From Spirochaetae bacterium HGW-Spirochaetae-1 (lineage in GTDB: Bacteria > Spirochaetota > UBA4802 > UBA5550), in NCBI GenBank assembly GCA_002839375.1, contig PGXY01000010.1, forward strand, positions 124,001-188,000: a DNA stretch of 64,000 nt, in the 5' to 3' direction. Under the pieces are notes generated by a model, which was not told the origin of the DNA, did no database searches, and worked only from the letters and a program-made list of their open reading frames with translations. Positions 1 through 8,240 of this stretch are shown in pieces (position 1 is the first letter of the stretch; the number at the start of each line of letters is the position of its first letter). The position numbers were made by a program, and so were the translations under genes.

Positions 1-519
1 TTCCGCACCGGCCTCGACCTGCCGGTAGACCCGCGGATGGGCCCCGGTTATATTTTCCTCGATGTCGCGATATGTTTTGCGTACGATTTCGGCAAGCTCG
101 CATACCGTATCGTTGAATGTGCGATAGGGCCGCTTGTCCAGGTTGTCTCCCTCGGAGTCGGCAATAACGTAGCGTTCATATCCCCGCCAGTAGTTATAGA
201 TGTATTCCACAAAATTTCCCAGGAGCGGGATGTCACTGAAAAAATGAGAGGCTTCGGGCAACAGGCGTGCAACCTCGCTACTGGTGTTCCTCGTTAGCTG
301 GGAAAGAACTCTCAACAGCAGGGCGATATCCGTTTCGGCGGGAGATGTATTGCCGAATATATTGAGCAGGATCGATTTTTTTTCCTTTAATTCACTGACG
401 GCGCGATGGAGGAGCTCATTGAAAAGGCGGCTTTCAAGGATATCCTCAGGGGTTTCACATAACCGTCCCCGGGTTTTCATGATAATTTTGTTCCTGATGA
501 TTTTGTAATTGCTCAGCAT
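1..519 (-). CDS. Unidentified protein, N-terminal part (cut by window start)
   Basis: Open reading frame on the minus strand beginning at the ATG at 517-519 and running without a stop through position 1, so only the first 173 residues are visible. A strong ribosome binding site (AGGAGG, about nine bases ahead) supports the start. The translation begins MLSNYKIIRNKI and is soluble-looking, with no signal peptide or membrane segment. It contains a charged helical region and an aromatic stretch around residues 107-118 (YIYNYWRGYERY). I do not recognise the family. It lies downstream of rpmB on the same strand but behind a probable terminator, so it is likely a separate transcription unit. Codon use and the long open frame make it a real gene; its function is unknown. 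Confidence 0.75.
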   Translation of the reverse strand, partial: MLSNYKIIRNKIIMKTRGRLCETPEDILESRLFNELLHRAVSELKEKKSILLNIFGNTSPAETDIALLLRVLSQLTRNTSSEVARLLPEASHFFSDIPLLGNFVEYIYNYWRGYERYVIADSEGDNLDKRPYRTFNDTVCELAEIVRKTYRDIEENITGAHPRVYRQVEAGAE

Positions 520-552
520 TCTCTGTTTCCTCCTGGCATTTTTTTTTGTAAT

Positions 553-581
553 AAAAAAGGCGCTCCCTTCGGGAACGCCTT
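553..581 (-). terminator. Rho-independent terminator after rpmB
   Basis: On the minus strand a 9-bp stem (GGCGTTCCC paired with GGGAGCGCC, one G-T wobble) with a GAA loop is followed by a T run, about 25 bases after the rpmB stop. The wobble pairs only when read as minus-strand RNA, which supports this orientation. Confidence 0.8.
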
Positions 582-606
582 TGCTGTTTTCGTATGTTTT
601 ATTCTT

Positions 607-795
607 CTATACAGCTTTGGCTATTTTTCCCGATTTGATGCACTGTGTGCATACATATTTCCGTGTCACCTTCTTGTTTTCCAGTACACGTATTTTCTTG
701 ATGTTGGGTTTCCACATCTTTGGTGTCTTTTTATTGGAATGGCTCACATTGTTGCCAAATTGAACCGATTTTCCACAAACTTCACATTTTGCCAT
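607..795 (-). CDS. rpmB: 50S ribosomal protein L28
   Basis: A 62-residue basic protein beginning MAKCEVCGKS, the classic L28 start, and a structural component of the large ribosomal subunit. Two CxxC pairs (Cys4/Cys7 and Cys49/Cys52) make it the zinc-binding form of L28. A longer in-frame extension exists upstream, but the ATG at 793-795 has a GGAAGGA ribosome binding site and matches the family length, so I chose it. The gene is followed by its own terminator. The divergent iclR-type gene starts about 290 bases upstream, and the intergenic space must hold both promoters. Confidence 0.95.
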   Translation of the reverse strand: MAKCEVCGKSVQFGNNVSHSNKKTPKMWKPNIKKIRVLENKKVTRKYVCTQCIKSGKIAKAV

Positions 796-1007
796 AACAC
801 TGTCCTTCCTTCTATACGCTCTGATTCTGTCAGACGTGATTTTCTGTATTTTCCCGGCCGAGGGGGATAAAAATAATGATTTCATGATTGAAAACAATCA
901 GGTTGGCAATCTAAATATGCTCATTTATTTTTGCAAGCATTTTATATTCATTTTTTCCAATTTTGTTCTATGGAATATGGAAAGCCCGACAGAAACCACT
1001 TTTTTTC

Positions 1008-1035
1008 TTGACAATAAGAATAGTCGTGTTACGAT
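1008..1035 (+). promoter_or_regulatory. Sigma70-type promoter of the uronate locus
   Basis: A perfect TTGACA at 1008-1013 and TACGAT at 1030-1035 (4 of 6 to TATAAT) are separated by 16 bases. They sit about 50 bases ahead of the regulator gene, with a perfect palindrome just downstream of the expected transcription start. This is inferred from consensus only. Confidence 0.5.
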
Positions 1036-1051
1036 TGCATATATGAACAAC

Positions 1052-1067
1052 GTCCGTATATACGGAC
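1052..1067 (+). promoter_or_regulatory. 16-bp perfect palindrome, putative operator
   Basis: GTCCGTATATACGGAC is a perfect 16-base inverted repeat between the predicted promoter and the start codon of the IclR-type regulator. IclR proteins bind short palindromes and commonly autoregulate, and a site just downstream of the transcription start would block transcription. Assignment to this regulator is inference. Confidence 0.55.
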
Positions 1068-1083
1068 TTTAGGAAATGGTGTT

Positions 1084-1863
1084 ATGAACAGATCAGTTGA
1101 CCGAGCAATCGACATCATCGAACTTGCCACACAAAACCGGGGAGGAGTAAGCCTCAGGGATATCCTCATTAAAACCGGAATGCCTAAAAGCAGCGCTTTT
1201 GACATTGTCCGCTCCCTGGTGAAACGGAATATTCTCCGGGAGATTCCGGGAAAGACCACCCTCTACGCACCGGGAAGGCAGCTCTATTTCATGGGAAACA
1301 GCTATCCTGAAAGTCTTCCGATCCTGAAGATTCTTATTGATCGTCTTCAGGAGACTGCCGAGGCCACTCATTATAATACATACGCCGGAGTTCTGGAGAA
1401 CGATGAACTGGTTTATGCCTATAAATACAAGCCGAAGAAATCCATTCTCACTGCCGCGGGCCTGGGGGATAAAAAGCCCCTCCATTGCACCGCCCTTGGC
1501 AAGGTTCTGGTTTCATTCCAGAAACCTGATGAGTGCCGTCGCCTCATAGCGAGCCTTCCCCTTTCCCGCCTTACAAACTATACCATCACCGACCGAGAGG
1601 AATTTTCCAGGGAAATACAAGAGTGCTTCGATCGGGGTTATGCCCTTGATATAAGAGAAAACGATGATCATACCTTCTGTGTGAGCGCGCCGGTCCTTAA
1701 TAACGAAGGGGTGGCTGAAATGGCAGTAAGCCTTTCATATATTTATTCTGAAAATATAAGTCTGGAAAAGGAAATAAAGATTATTCGGGACATCGCTCAT
1801 GAGCTTTCCCAGACACTGGGATACAGCGGTCCTCGCCCGGGTAAAAAACAAGGTGAGGAATAA
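1084..1863 (+). CDS. IclR-family transcriptional regulator of uronate catabolism
   Basis: A 259-residue protein with an N-terminal winged helix-turn-helix (about residues 4-60, opening VDRAIDIIELATQNRGGVSL) and a C-terminal IclR effector domain (about 75-250) containing GLGDKKPLHCTALGKVL, the usual ligand-domain motif. IclR regulators such as KdgR sense 2-keto-3-deoxygluconate or related intermediates and control pectin/uronate genes. Position as first gene of a locus encoding KdgK, KduI and KduD suggests a KdgR-like role, but the ligand is inferred. AGGAA eight bases before the ATG supports the start. The stop is four bases before the kdgK start, so the two are likely co-transcribed. A perfect palindrome just upstream suggests autoregulation. 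Confidence 0.88.
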   Translation: MNRSVDRAIDIIELATQNRGGVSLRDILIKTGMPKSSAFDIVRSLVKRNILREIPGKTTLYAPGRQLYFMGNSYPESLPILKILIDRLQETAEATHYNTYAGVLENDELVYAYKYKPKKSILTAAGLGDKKPLHCTALGKVLVSFQKPDECRRLIASLPLSRLTNYTITDREEFSREIQECFDRGYALDIRENDDHTFCVSAPVLNNEGVAEMAVSLSYIYSENISLEKEIKIIRDIAHELSQTLGYSGPRPGKKQGEE

Positions 1864-1866
1864 ACC

Positions 1867-2886
1867 ATGGCGAAAATAATCACTCTGGGGGAGATCATGC
1901 TGCGTCTCTCCACCCGTGAAAACCAGCGCTTTTCTCAGGCCCGGGATTTTTACGCCACCTATGGAGGCGGCGAAGCGAATGTGGCTGCCAGCCTTGCCAA
2001 TTTTGGACATGAAACAGAGTTTATCTCCCGGCTTCCGGACAACGCCCTGGCCGACGGGGCTATAAAATTTCTCAGGGGTCATGGAGTGGGAACCCGTCAT
2101 ATTCTGCGGGGCGGTGAACGGATGGGAATCTACTTTCTGGAACCGGGGGCAAGTATGCGGCCGTCAAGGATTATCTATGACCGGGCACGCTCGGCCATGG
2201 CTGAAGCGGACCACCGGGATTTTCACTGGGAGTCCATTTTCCGCGAAGCCCGGTGGTTTCACTGGTCCGGTATTACTCCGGCACTATCGGACAGCGCAGC
2301 TGAACTTACCCGGCAAGCCTGTATGGCGGCGAAGGCCGCCGGAGCCGTAATTTCCGTAGACCTGAATTTCCGGAAAAAGCTGTGGAGTCCGCAAAAGGCC
2401 ATATCAGTGATGACACCCCTTATGGAATACGTGGATGTCTGCATCGGGAACGAGGAGGACGCCCAGAACTGCCTGGGATTCACGCCGGAAGGAAGCGATG
2501 CTGCCGCCGGGAAGCTCAACCTCGAGGGATACCGTACCATGTTTCAGGGAATGCGCGATCGCTTCGGGTTTTCCACCATCGCCAGCAGCCTGAGGGAGAG
2601 CATCTCTGCCGACGATAACCGGTGGAGCGGTATTCTCTATGACGGTACGGAATTTATTACCTCGCGACAATATCATATCCACATCATCGACCGGGTGGGG
2701 ACAGGCGACAGTTTCTCCGCGGGCCTCATTCACAGTCTTCTCGATGGTGATACTGCCGGGGCGATCAACTTCGCCGTGGCCGCCTCGGCCCTGAAACACA
2801 CCATTCCGGGGGACATCAACCTGTCCACCCTGAGCGAGGTGCAGGAACTCCTTTCCGGCGACGGCACTGGCAGGGTCCAGAGGTAA
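1867..2886 (+). CDS. kdgK: 2-keto-3-deoxygluconate kinase (PfkB family)
   Basis: A 339-residue ribokinase/PfkB-type sugar kinase. The N-terminal glycine motif GGGEANVAASLANFG (about residues 33-47) and the C-terminal signature GTGDSFSAG (about 278-286, with the catalytic Asp) are both intact. The overall sequence resembles KDG kinases, which phosphorylate 2-keto-3-deoxygluconate to KDPG in the cytoplasm, the last step before aldol cleavage. Neighbouring kduI and kduD make the substrate assignment strong. A GGTGAGGA ribosome binding site precedes the ATG. No KDPG aldolase gene lies in this window, so that step must be encoded elsewhere. A fructokinase or other PfkB specificity is possible but less likely. 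Confidence 0.85.
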   Translation: MAKIITLGEIMLRLSTRENQRFSQARDFYATYGGGEANVAASLANFGHETEFISRLPDNALADGAIKFLRGHGVGTRHILRGGERMGIYFLEPGASMRPSRIIYDRARSAMAEADHRDFHWESIFREARWFHWSGITPALSDSAAELTRQACMAAKAAGAVISVDLNFRKKLWSPQKAISVMTPLMEYVDVCIGNEEDAQNCLGFTPEGSDAAAGKLNLEGYRTMFQGMRDRFGFSTIASSLRESISADDNRWSGILYDGTEFITSRQYHIHIIDRVGTGDSFSAGLIHSLLDGDTAGAINFAVAASALKHTIPGDINLSTLSEVQELLSGDGTGRVQR

Positions 2887-2890
2887 AACT

Positions 2891-4801
2891 ATGGGACCGG
2901 TAAAGAATATAACAAACGAAGAAGACATCTCCATGGATATCAAGATGGGACCCAAGTGTTTCCCCGAGATACGGGAACTGGCGGAAGGCAGGCCCATGTC
3001 GTCAACAAAGCACTTCAATGATTTTTGCAAATACATCGACATGAGACTGGACTGCGCCGATTTCCGCATGGTGAGCCTGCTGAGAACTGTCTATGAATGG
3101 CCCCACCTGCTTGGTCAGGCCTGCATCGATCGGGCCCGCCGGGTGATCATCAACTTTAAATACTGGATGGATGAACCGGGCGATGACAGCATGTGCTACT
3201 GGAGCGAGAACCACCAGATCCTTTTCGCCGCCTGCGAATACCTGGCGGGGCAGTTGTATCCCCGTGAGATATTCACCAATGATAACCGAAAAGGAGCCGA
3301 GAAGCAGGAGCGCGCCCGGATCAGAATAGAGCGCTGGATAGAATATCGCTTCCTCTACGGTTTCACCGAATGGCACTCCAATGTTTATTACGAAGAAGAC
3401 ATTGCTCCCCTGACTATCCTTATCGACTATGCCCGGGACACGGCACTTGTGGAGCAGTGTAAAATGATCCTGGACCTTCTGCTCCTTGATATAGCCATGC
3501 ACAGCTGGAAGGGACTCTTCTCGGCCTCGAGTGGCCGGTGCTACGAAGATCAGAAACGATTTCCTCTGAAACAGGAAACCCTGGAGATCGCGGAAAAAAT
3601 ATGGGCAAGGGGATACATCCGCCAGTACAACTGGGAGCGCCTTTCCGCGAACTTCCTTTTATGTAAAAACTATGATCTCCCTGAAGTGATCCGCAGAATC
3701 GGTGAAGACGGTGCTATCGTGGAGATCCGGGACTCCATGGGCCTGGACCTCGCGGAGATCCGCCGGGAATTTTCCGATCCCAGGGATATCGACACCACGG
3801 GGATGTTCCTCTGGGCCATGGAGGCCTTCACCAATCCGGAAAGCATTTCCATGACCATGAAGATATTCAATGACTGGAGCCTGGAGAAAAATATTTTTCT
3901 GAAGGATTTTGGTCCCCTGAACATTTTCCTTCTCAGAAAGCTCAGACTATATCCCCTGTTCAGCCGGGTCCTCCATCCCTCTACGGACGGAATCGCCATC
4001 CAGCGTTCCAACAGCTACACCTATAAAACGCCGGAGTATATGCTTTCTACGTCCCAGGCCTATCATCCCGGGGAATTCGGGGACCAGCAGCACATCTGGC
4101 AGGCCACTCTTTCCGAGGAACTGACCGTCTTTACCACCCACCCGGCCGCTGCCATGTTCGACGACAACGCCCGTAATTTTTCTCCTTCTTACTGGGTGGG
4201 CAACGGCATCAATCCCCACAGCGTTCAGGACAGGAACATCCACCTCAGTATCTACCGCCTGGGGGTACGACGGGGATACCTGGAAAAGCATCGTCACCTG
4301 TTCACCCATGCCTGGTTCCCCTTTTCACGCTTTGACGAGGTGGCGCTCCGGGGACGCTGCGCCTTTGGCCGGAAAGGGAAGGCCTTCATCGCCATGACGG
4401 GCGCCTCGGAGCTTCGCAGGGAGCCGGGGAAGGAGAATGAGCTTATACAGGATGGCAGGAACCACTTCTGGATCTGTGAGCTCGGCCGGGAAGGCGAGCC
4501 GGAAAACGGCGGAGGAACATATCAGGATATTCACCGGGACTTCAACTCCTTTATTGAAGCGATTGAAAAACGGGAAGTCTTCTTTACCGGCCGGCAACTG
4601 ACCTATATCACCCCTGGACGCAACTTTCGCCTGAAGTATAAAAGAGGATTCTGCATAAACGGAGAGGAGCAGAAACTTGATTACCAGCGCCTGGAATCCC
4701 CCTATGGCGCTATCCAACGCAAGCCCGAAGAAATTTCTATTATTTTCGGGGATTCGGAGCTTTACATGAACCTGAAAAAAACGATCCGGAGATGGAGATG
4801 A
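2891..4801 (+). CDS. Unrecognised large protein, candidate polysaccharide/oligosaccharide lyase (cytoplasmic paralogue)
   Basis: A 636-residue protein without signal peptide or membrane segment. I do not recognise a named family. It is a clear paralogue of the lipoprotein at 10061-12262. Shared blocks include NFKYW, MCYWSENHxILF (about residues 98-109), YLAxQLYP, GFxEWxSNVYxxED (about 155-170), TPxxMLSTxQ, GDQQxIWQATL, FTTHP and PSYWxGxG. The helical N-terminal half followed by a probable beta-rich C-terminal half resembles the toroid plus beta-sandwich layout of several polyuronide lyases, and His/Tyr/Glu-rich motifs fit an active site. Function is inferred from context only: it sits between kdgK and a GH105 hydrolase and its stop overlaps the GH105 start (ATGA). 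The start is uncertain; an in-frame ATG at 2933 is an alternative. It could act on oligosaccharides inside the cell. Confidence 0.6.
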   Translation: MGPVKNITNEEDISMDIKMGPKCFPEIRELAEGRPMSSTKHFNDFCKYIDMRLDCADFRMVSLLRTVYEWPHLLGQACIDRARRVIINFKYWMDEPGDDSMCYWSENHQILFAACEYLAGQLYPREIFTNDNRKGAEKQERARIRIERWIEYRFLYGFTEWHSNVYYEEDIAPLTILIDYARDTALVEQCKMILDLLLLDIAMHSWKGLFSASSGRCYEDQKRFPLKQETLEIAEKIWARGYIRQYNWERLSANFLLCKNYDLPEVIRRIGEDGAIVEIRDSMGLDLAEIRREFSDPRDIDTTGMFLWAMEAFTNPESISMTMKIFNDWSLEKNIFLKDFGPLNIFLLRKLRLYPLFSRVLHPSTDGIAIQRSNSYTYKTPEYMLSTSQAYHPGEFGDQQHIWQATLSEELTVFTTHPAAAMFDDNARNFSPSYWVGNGINPHSVQDRNIHLSIYRLGVRRGYLEKHRHLFTHAWFPFSRFDEVALRGRCAFGRKGKAFIAMTGASELRREPGKENELIQDGRNHFWICELGREGEPENGGGTYQDIHRDFNSFIEAIEKREVFFTGRQLTYITPGRNFRLKYKRGFCINGEEQKLDYQRLESPYGAIQRKPEEISIIFGDSELYMNLKKTIRRWR

Positions 4802-5880
4802 AAACAACGTACTTTCAGAAGATAATCGATCTGGGGGACAGCGTCATCCGGCGCTTTCCTCCCAGGATGAAGTGGATGTGGGGCGAGGCCCTCCTGGGAT
4901 ACGCCCTTACTGAATTGGACGCCTTCCTGAAAGAGGAAAGGTACTTTGACTTCACCAGGGCCTACTGCGATTACTGGGCAGCCGCGGACCCCCGGGTGGA
5001 CCAGTCCGACACCTCGGCCCCGGCCCTCATTACTTATGCCATGGAGAAGCGCACAGGCAATCCGGCCTACGCGGCCCTCACGGAGAAAGTATTGAATTAC
5101 ATAAAACACGAACCCCGGATTCTGGACGATGCAGTGAACCACTTGGGTAACAGCCCCGAGAGCAGGCTCTATCCCCGGTCCATCTGGGTGGACAGCCTTA
5201 TGATGTTCTCGGTCTTCCCGTCCCGCTATGCTGCTGAAAAGGGCGACAGGGAACTCCTGGACTTCGCGGCGCGGCAGCCACGGCTTTATTCAGGATACAT
5301 GCAGGATCGGGAAGACCACCTCTGGTACCACTGTTACTGGGTAAAGGCCCATAGCCATTACCCCAGGAAAAAGATATACTGGGGCAGGGGAAACGGATGG
5401 GTCATTGCATCCCTTCCCCTGATTCTGGACTATCTTCCCGGGGATCATCCCGAACGGGAAGGTATCATGAAAATTTTAAGAAGCACCAGCCATGCCCTTC
5501 TGCCCTACCAGCGGGAAGACGGCTACTGGGAAACGGTATTCAACCGTCGGGGAAAAACCTACAGGGAATCATCGGCAACTATGCTTATCGCCGCGGGATG
5601 GCTCAAAGCAGTACACAAAGAGTACCTGCCCCGGGATTTTCTGGCTCCGGCCGTCAGGGCTTTTCGGGCCGTAGTGAATAATTTCGAGTACCGTGACGGT
5701 GAAATATATATGCCTGAAATCTCGGCGCCCACCATCGCACTCCCGCTCCTTCCCTACACGGGGTACCGGTTCACGCCCCGGGGAAACAACTGGTCCTACG
5801 GACTGGCGGCGGCGATTATGGCGGGGATCAATTACCAGACCCTGGCCGACAAGGGCCTTATTCCCGAAGGAGGAGAATAA
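4798..5880 (+). CDS. GH105 unsaturated glucuronyl/galacturonyl hydrolase
   Basis: A 360-residue protein of the GH88/GH105 alpha/alpha-barrel type. The motif WGRGNGWV (about residue 200) and WVDSLMM (about 131-137, with the probable catalytic Asp) are typical of YteR/RhiN enzymes. These hydrate the terminal 4,5-unsaturated uronic acid left by polysaccharide lyases and release 5-keto-4-deoxyuronate. No signal peptide is visible, so it acts in the cytoplasm on imported oligosaccharides. The ATG at 4798 overlaps the previous stop (ATGA) and has GGAG six bases ahead. An ATG six bases earlier is possible but badly spaced. Its presence implies that a lyase produces its substrate. Confidence 0.85.
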   Translation: MKTTYFQKIIDLGDSVIRRFPPRMKWMWGEALLGYALTELDAFLKEERYFDFTRAYCDYWAAADPRVDQSDTSAPALITYAMEKRTGNPAYAALTEKVLNYIKHEPRILDDAVNHLGNSPESRLYPRSIWVDSLMMFSVFPSRYAAEKGDRELLDFAARQPRLYSGYMQDREDHLWYHCYWVKAHSHYPRKKIYWGRGNGWVIASLPLILDYLPGDHPEREGIMKILRSTSHALLPYQREDGYWETVFNRRGKTYRESSATMLIAAGWLKAVHKEYLPRDFLAPAVRAFRAVVNNFEYRDGEIYMPEISAPTIALPLLPYTGYRFTPRGNNWSYGLAAAIMAGINYQTLADKGLIPEGGE

Positions 5881-7331
5881 TGATCGGCAATAACCCACAT
5901 AAAAAACTTACCCGTTTCGAGGGCCTAAGCTTTGCCTCGGGAGATCTTTACGGCGGCGGCGCCCAGACCATGATCGCCTTTTTTTATCTCCGGTTTCTCA
6001 CCGATATGGTGGGCCTGCAGCCGGGACTGGCCGCTCTCATCATCGCCATTTCCAAGATATGGGACGCCGTGAGCGATCCCCTCATGGGAGTCATCACGGA
6101 CAATACCAGGAGCCGATGGGGCCGCCGGAAGCCCTGGTTTCTTGTGGGATTCTTCGCCATAATCATCGCCATGTTTCTCCTCTGGCTTCCTGTCCAATTC
6201 GAAAACACCAGTTTCAGGGCCGCCTTCGTTCTTTTTTCCTATCTTTTTTATTCAACGGTACAGACCATTATCATGGTTCCCTATTCGGCCATGAGCGCTG
6301 AGATCAGCATGGATTATGAGGAACGTAACTTTGTCAACGGGTCCCGTCTCCTTTTCTCACAGCTGTCAACCCTCCTGGCTGCAGTGCTTCCTCTGACTAT
6401 TGTTAGCGCCTTTGCCGACGCCAGGATCGGCTACAATGTCATGGCCCTGGTCTTTGGCGTGTTCTACGCTCTCCCCTTTCTGTTAATCTTTTTAATCTGC
6501 AATGAACGGGTGCCGGAGCCGGGAGAAAAGGCAAGGTTTGATATCCGGCTTTTTGTCAAACCCCTGAAACTCCGGTCCTTTCGACTCCTTATTGCCATGT
6601 ATCTGGGCGCCTTCCTGATGATGGATATTATTTCTGCGGTCTTCACCTACTACATGGACTATTTTCTCCTTCGTCCAAAAGAGCTCGAATACGTCCTGGG
6701 AACACTGCTTATCGTCAGCACCTGCCTGGTGCCCCTGGTCATCTATCTGGCCAACAGACTGGGCAAGGCAAAGTCTTTTTTTATCTTTCTCGCCGTCTGG
6801 CTCCTGGGGATAGCGCTCATTTCCCAGGTAAACACCAACTGGCCGAACTGGAGTATCTATGTTATCGCGGCCATCATGGGTATAGGCACAACCGGCGGAA
6901 TTGTTACTCCCTGGATCATGTATCCCGATGTCACCGATGTGGGGGAGCTGGTCTTTGGTAAACGGGTGAGCGGTTCCTTCAGCGGTCTCATGACCTTTTT
7001 CCGGAAATTAAGCGGTGCCCTGGCCATCTTTATCGTCGGCCAGATACTTCAGTTTGCCGGTTACCGCATCCCCATCCAGGAGATGACGGGGGGAAAGCTT
7101 GTGGTGACAAAATTCCTTCAGCCTGAATCCGTTATTATCTCCCTGAGGCTCATCGTGGCGGTGATTCCCCTGTTCCTCCTTGGAGTGGTGTTCTTTGCCG
7201 CCCGCCGTTATCCACTCACCAGGGAACTTCATACGCGCCTCGTTAATGTCCTTAAATTTAAGAGAGGCGAACAGCCGGAAACACCGGCAATCAAAGCCGA
7301 TGAAGAGGAGCTTATTCGCGTGCTTGCATAA
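5880..7331 (+). CDS. GPH-family (MelB-like) sugar:cation symporter
   Basis: A 483-residue hydrophobic protein with about twelve predicted membrane helices. The motif DAVSDPLMGVITDNTRSRWGRRKPW (here described over about residues 62-86) is the glycoside-pentoside-hexuronide family signature, with the DPLMG and RWGRRKPW elements both intact. These inner-membrane symporters import glycosides or hexuronides with Na+ or H+. Its place between the GH105 gene and kduI suggests it imports unsaturated uronide oligomers. The start overlaps the previous stop by one base (TAATG) and has AGGAGGAG ahead, so translation is coupled. The exact substrate is not shown by the sequence. Confidence 0.88.
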   Translation: MIGNNPHKKLTRFEGLSFASGDLYGGGAQTMIAFFYLRFLTDMVGLQPGLAALIIAISKIWDAVSDPLMGVITDNTRSRWGRRKPWFLVGFFAIIIAMFLLWLPVQFENTSFRAAFVLFSYLFYSTVQTIIMVPYSAMSAEISMDYEERNFVNGSRLLFSQLSTLLAAVLPLTIVSAFADARIGYNVMALVFGVFYALPFLLIFLICNERVPEPGEKARFDIRLFVKPLKLRSFRLLIAMYLGAFLMMDIISAVFTYYMDYFLLRPKELEYVLGTLLIVSTCLVPLVIYLANRLGKAKSFFIFLAVWLLGIALISQVNTNWPNWSIYVIAAIMGIGTTGGIVTPWIMYPDVTDVGELVFGKRVSGSFSGLMTFFRKLSGALAIFIVGQILQFAGYRIPIQEMTGGKLVVTKFLQPESVIISLRLIVAVIPLFLLGVVFFAARRYPLTRELHTRLVNVLKFKRGEQPETPAIKADEEELIRVLA

Positions 7332-7403
7332 AAGCAATGGTAATCATGAATACCGTGGATAAAAATCAAAGAAATATAGGTAAAAAAACACGAGGTGAAA
7401 CCT

Positions 7404-8240
7404 ATGAAACTTGACGTTCGCTATGCCAACCATCCCAATGACAGTAAAAGATATGACACCGAAGAGCTACGGAAGCATTACCTTGTTGAATCGGTGTTTG
7501 AGGCCGAGACTCTGCGACTTACCTACAGCCATCAGGATCGGATGATCGCCGGCGGTGCCATGCCCCTGCGGTCGGGCCTGAGGCTCGAGGCCGGGAAAGA
7601 GTTCGGCACCGAATACTTTCTGGAACGCCGCGAGCTGGGGATTATCAATATAGGGGGCGCCGGCAGCATCACCCTGGACGGAAAGGAATATGGGCTTGAA
7701 TCCCGGGACGGAATGTATATCGGTATGGGGATTAAAGAGGTAATCCTTAAGAGTGCCGATCCAAAAAATCCCGCGAAATTTTATTTGAATTCAGCCCCGG
7801 CCCACCAGGAATATCCATCCGCGTTGATCCGGTTCAAGGACGCCAATCCCCTGCACATGGGAGACCAGGCGAACCTGAACAAGCGGACCATTTATCAGTA
7901 CATCCACCCGAAGGTCTGTAAGAGCTGCCAGCTGGTCATGGGGATGACCCTCCTGGAACCCCATAATGTCTGGAACACCATGCCCTGCCACACCCATGAA
8001 CGGCGGATGGAGGTCTATTTCTATTTCGACATGAACGATGAGACCCGGGTCTTTCACCTCATGGGCCGGCCCCGGGAGACCCGTCACATCGTCATGAAAA
8101 ATGAACAGGCTGTAATCTCACCAAGCTGGTCCATACATTCCGGTGTGGGAACCAGCAATTACAGCTTTATCTGGGGAATGTGCGGCGAGAATCAGACCTT
8201 CGATGACATGGATCACTCCGCCATGGAGGATCTGTTCTGA
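7404..8240 (+). CDS. kduI: 5-keto-4-deoxyuronate isomerase
   Basis: A 278-residue protein closely resembling E. coli KduI, including SYFLERRELG-like, INIGGAGSITLDG, and the metal-binding cupin motif MPCHTHERRMEVYFYF, followed by ISPSWSIHSG and DDMDH near the end. The enzyme isomerises 5-keto-4-deoxyuronate to 2,5-diketo-3-deoxygluconate in the cytoplasm. A GTG nine bases upstream is in frame, but the ATG at 7404 has GAGGTG at the right distance and yields the same length as I recall for E. coli KduI. The stop overlaps the next start by one base (TGATG). Metal ligands are the two His and the Glu in HTHERRME plus a downstream His. Confidence 0.95.
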   Translation: MKLDVRYANHPNDSKRYDTEELRKHYLVESVFEAETLRLTYSHQDRMIAGGAMPLRSGLRLEAGKEFGTEYFLERRELGIINIGGAGSITLDGKEYGLESRDGMYIGMGIKEVILKSADPKNPAKFYLNSAPAHQEYPSALIRFKDANPLHMGDQANLNKRTIYQYIHPKVCKSCQLVMGMTLLEPHNVWNTMPCHTHERRMEVYFYFDMNDETRVFHLMGRPRETRHIVMKNEQAVISPSWSIHSGVGTSNYSFIWGMCGENQTFDDMDHSAMEDLF

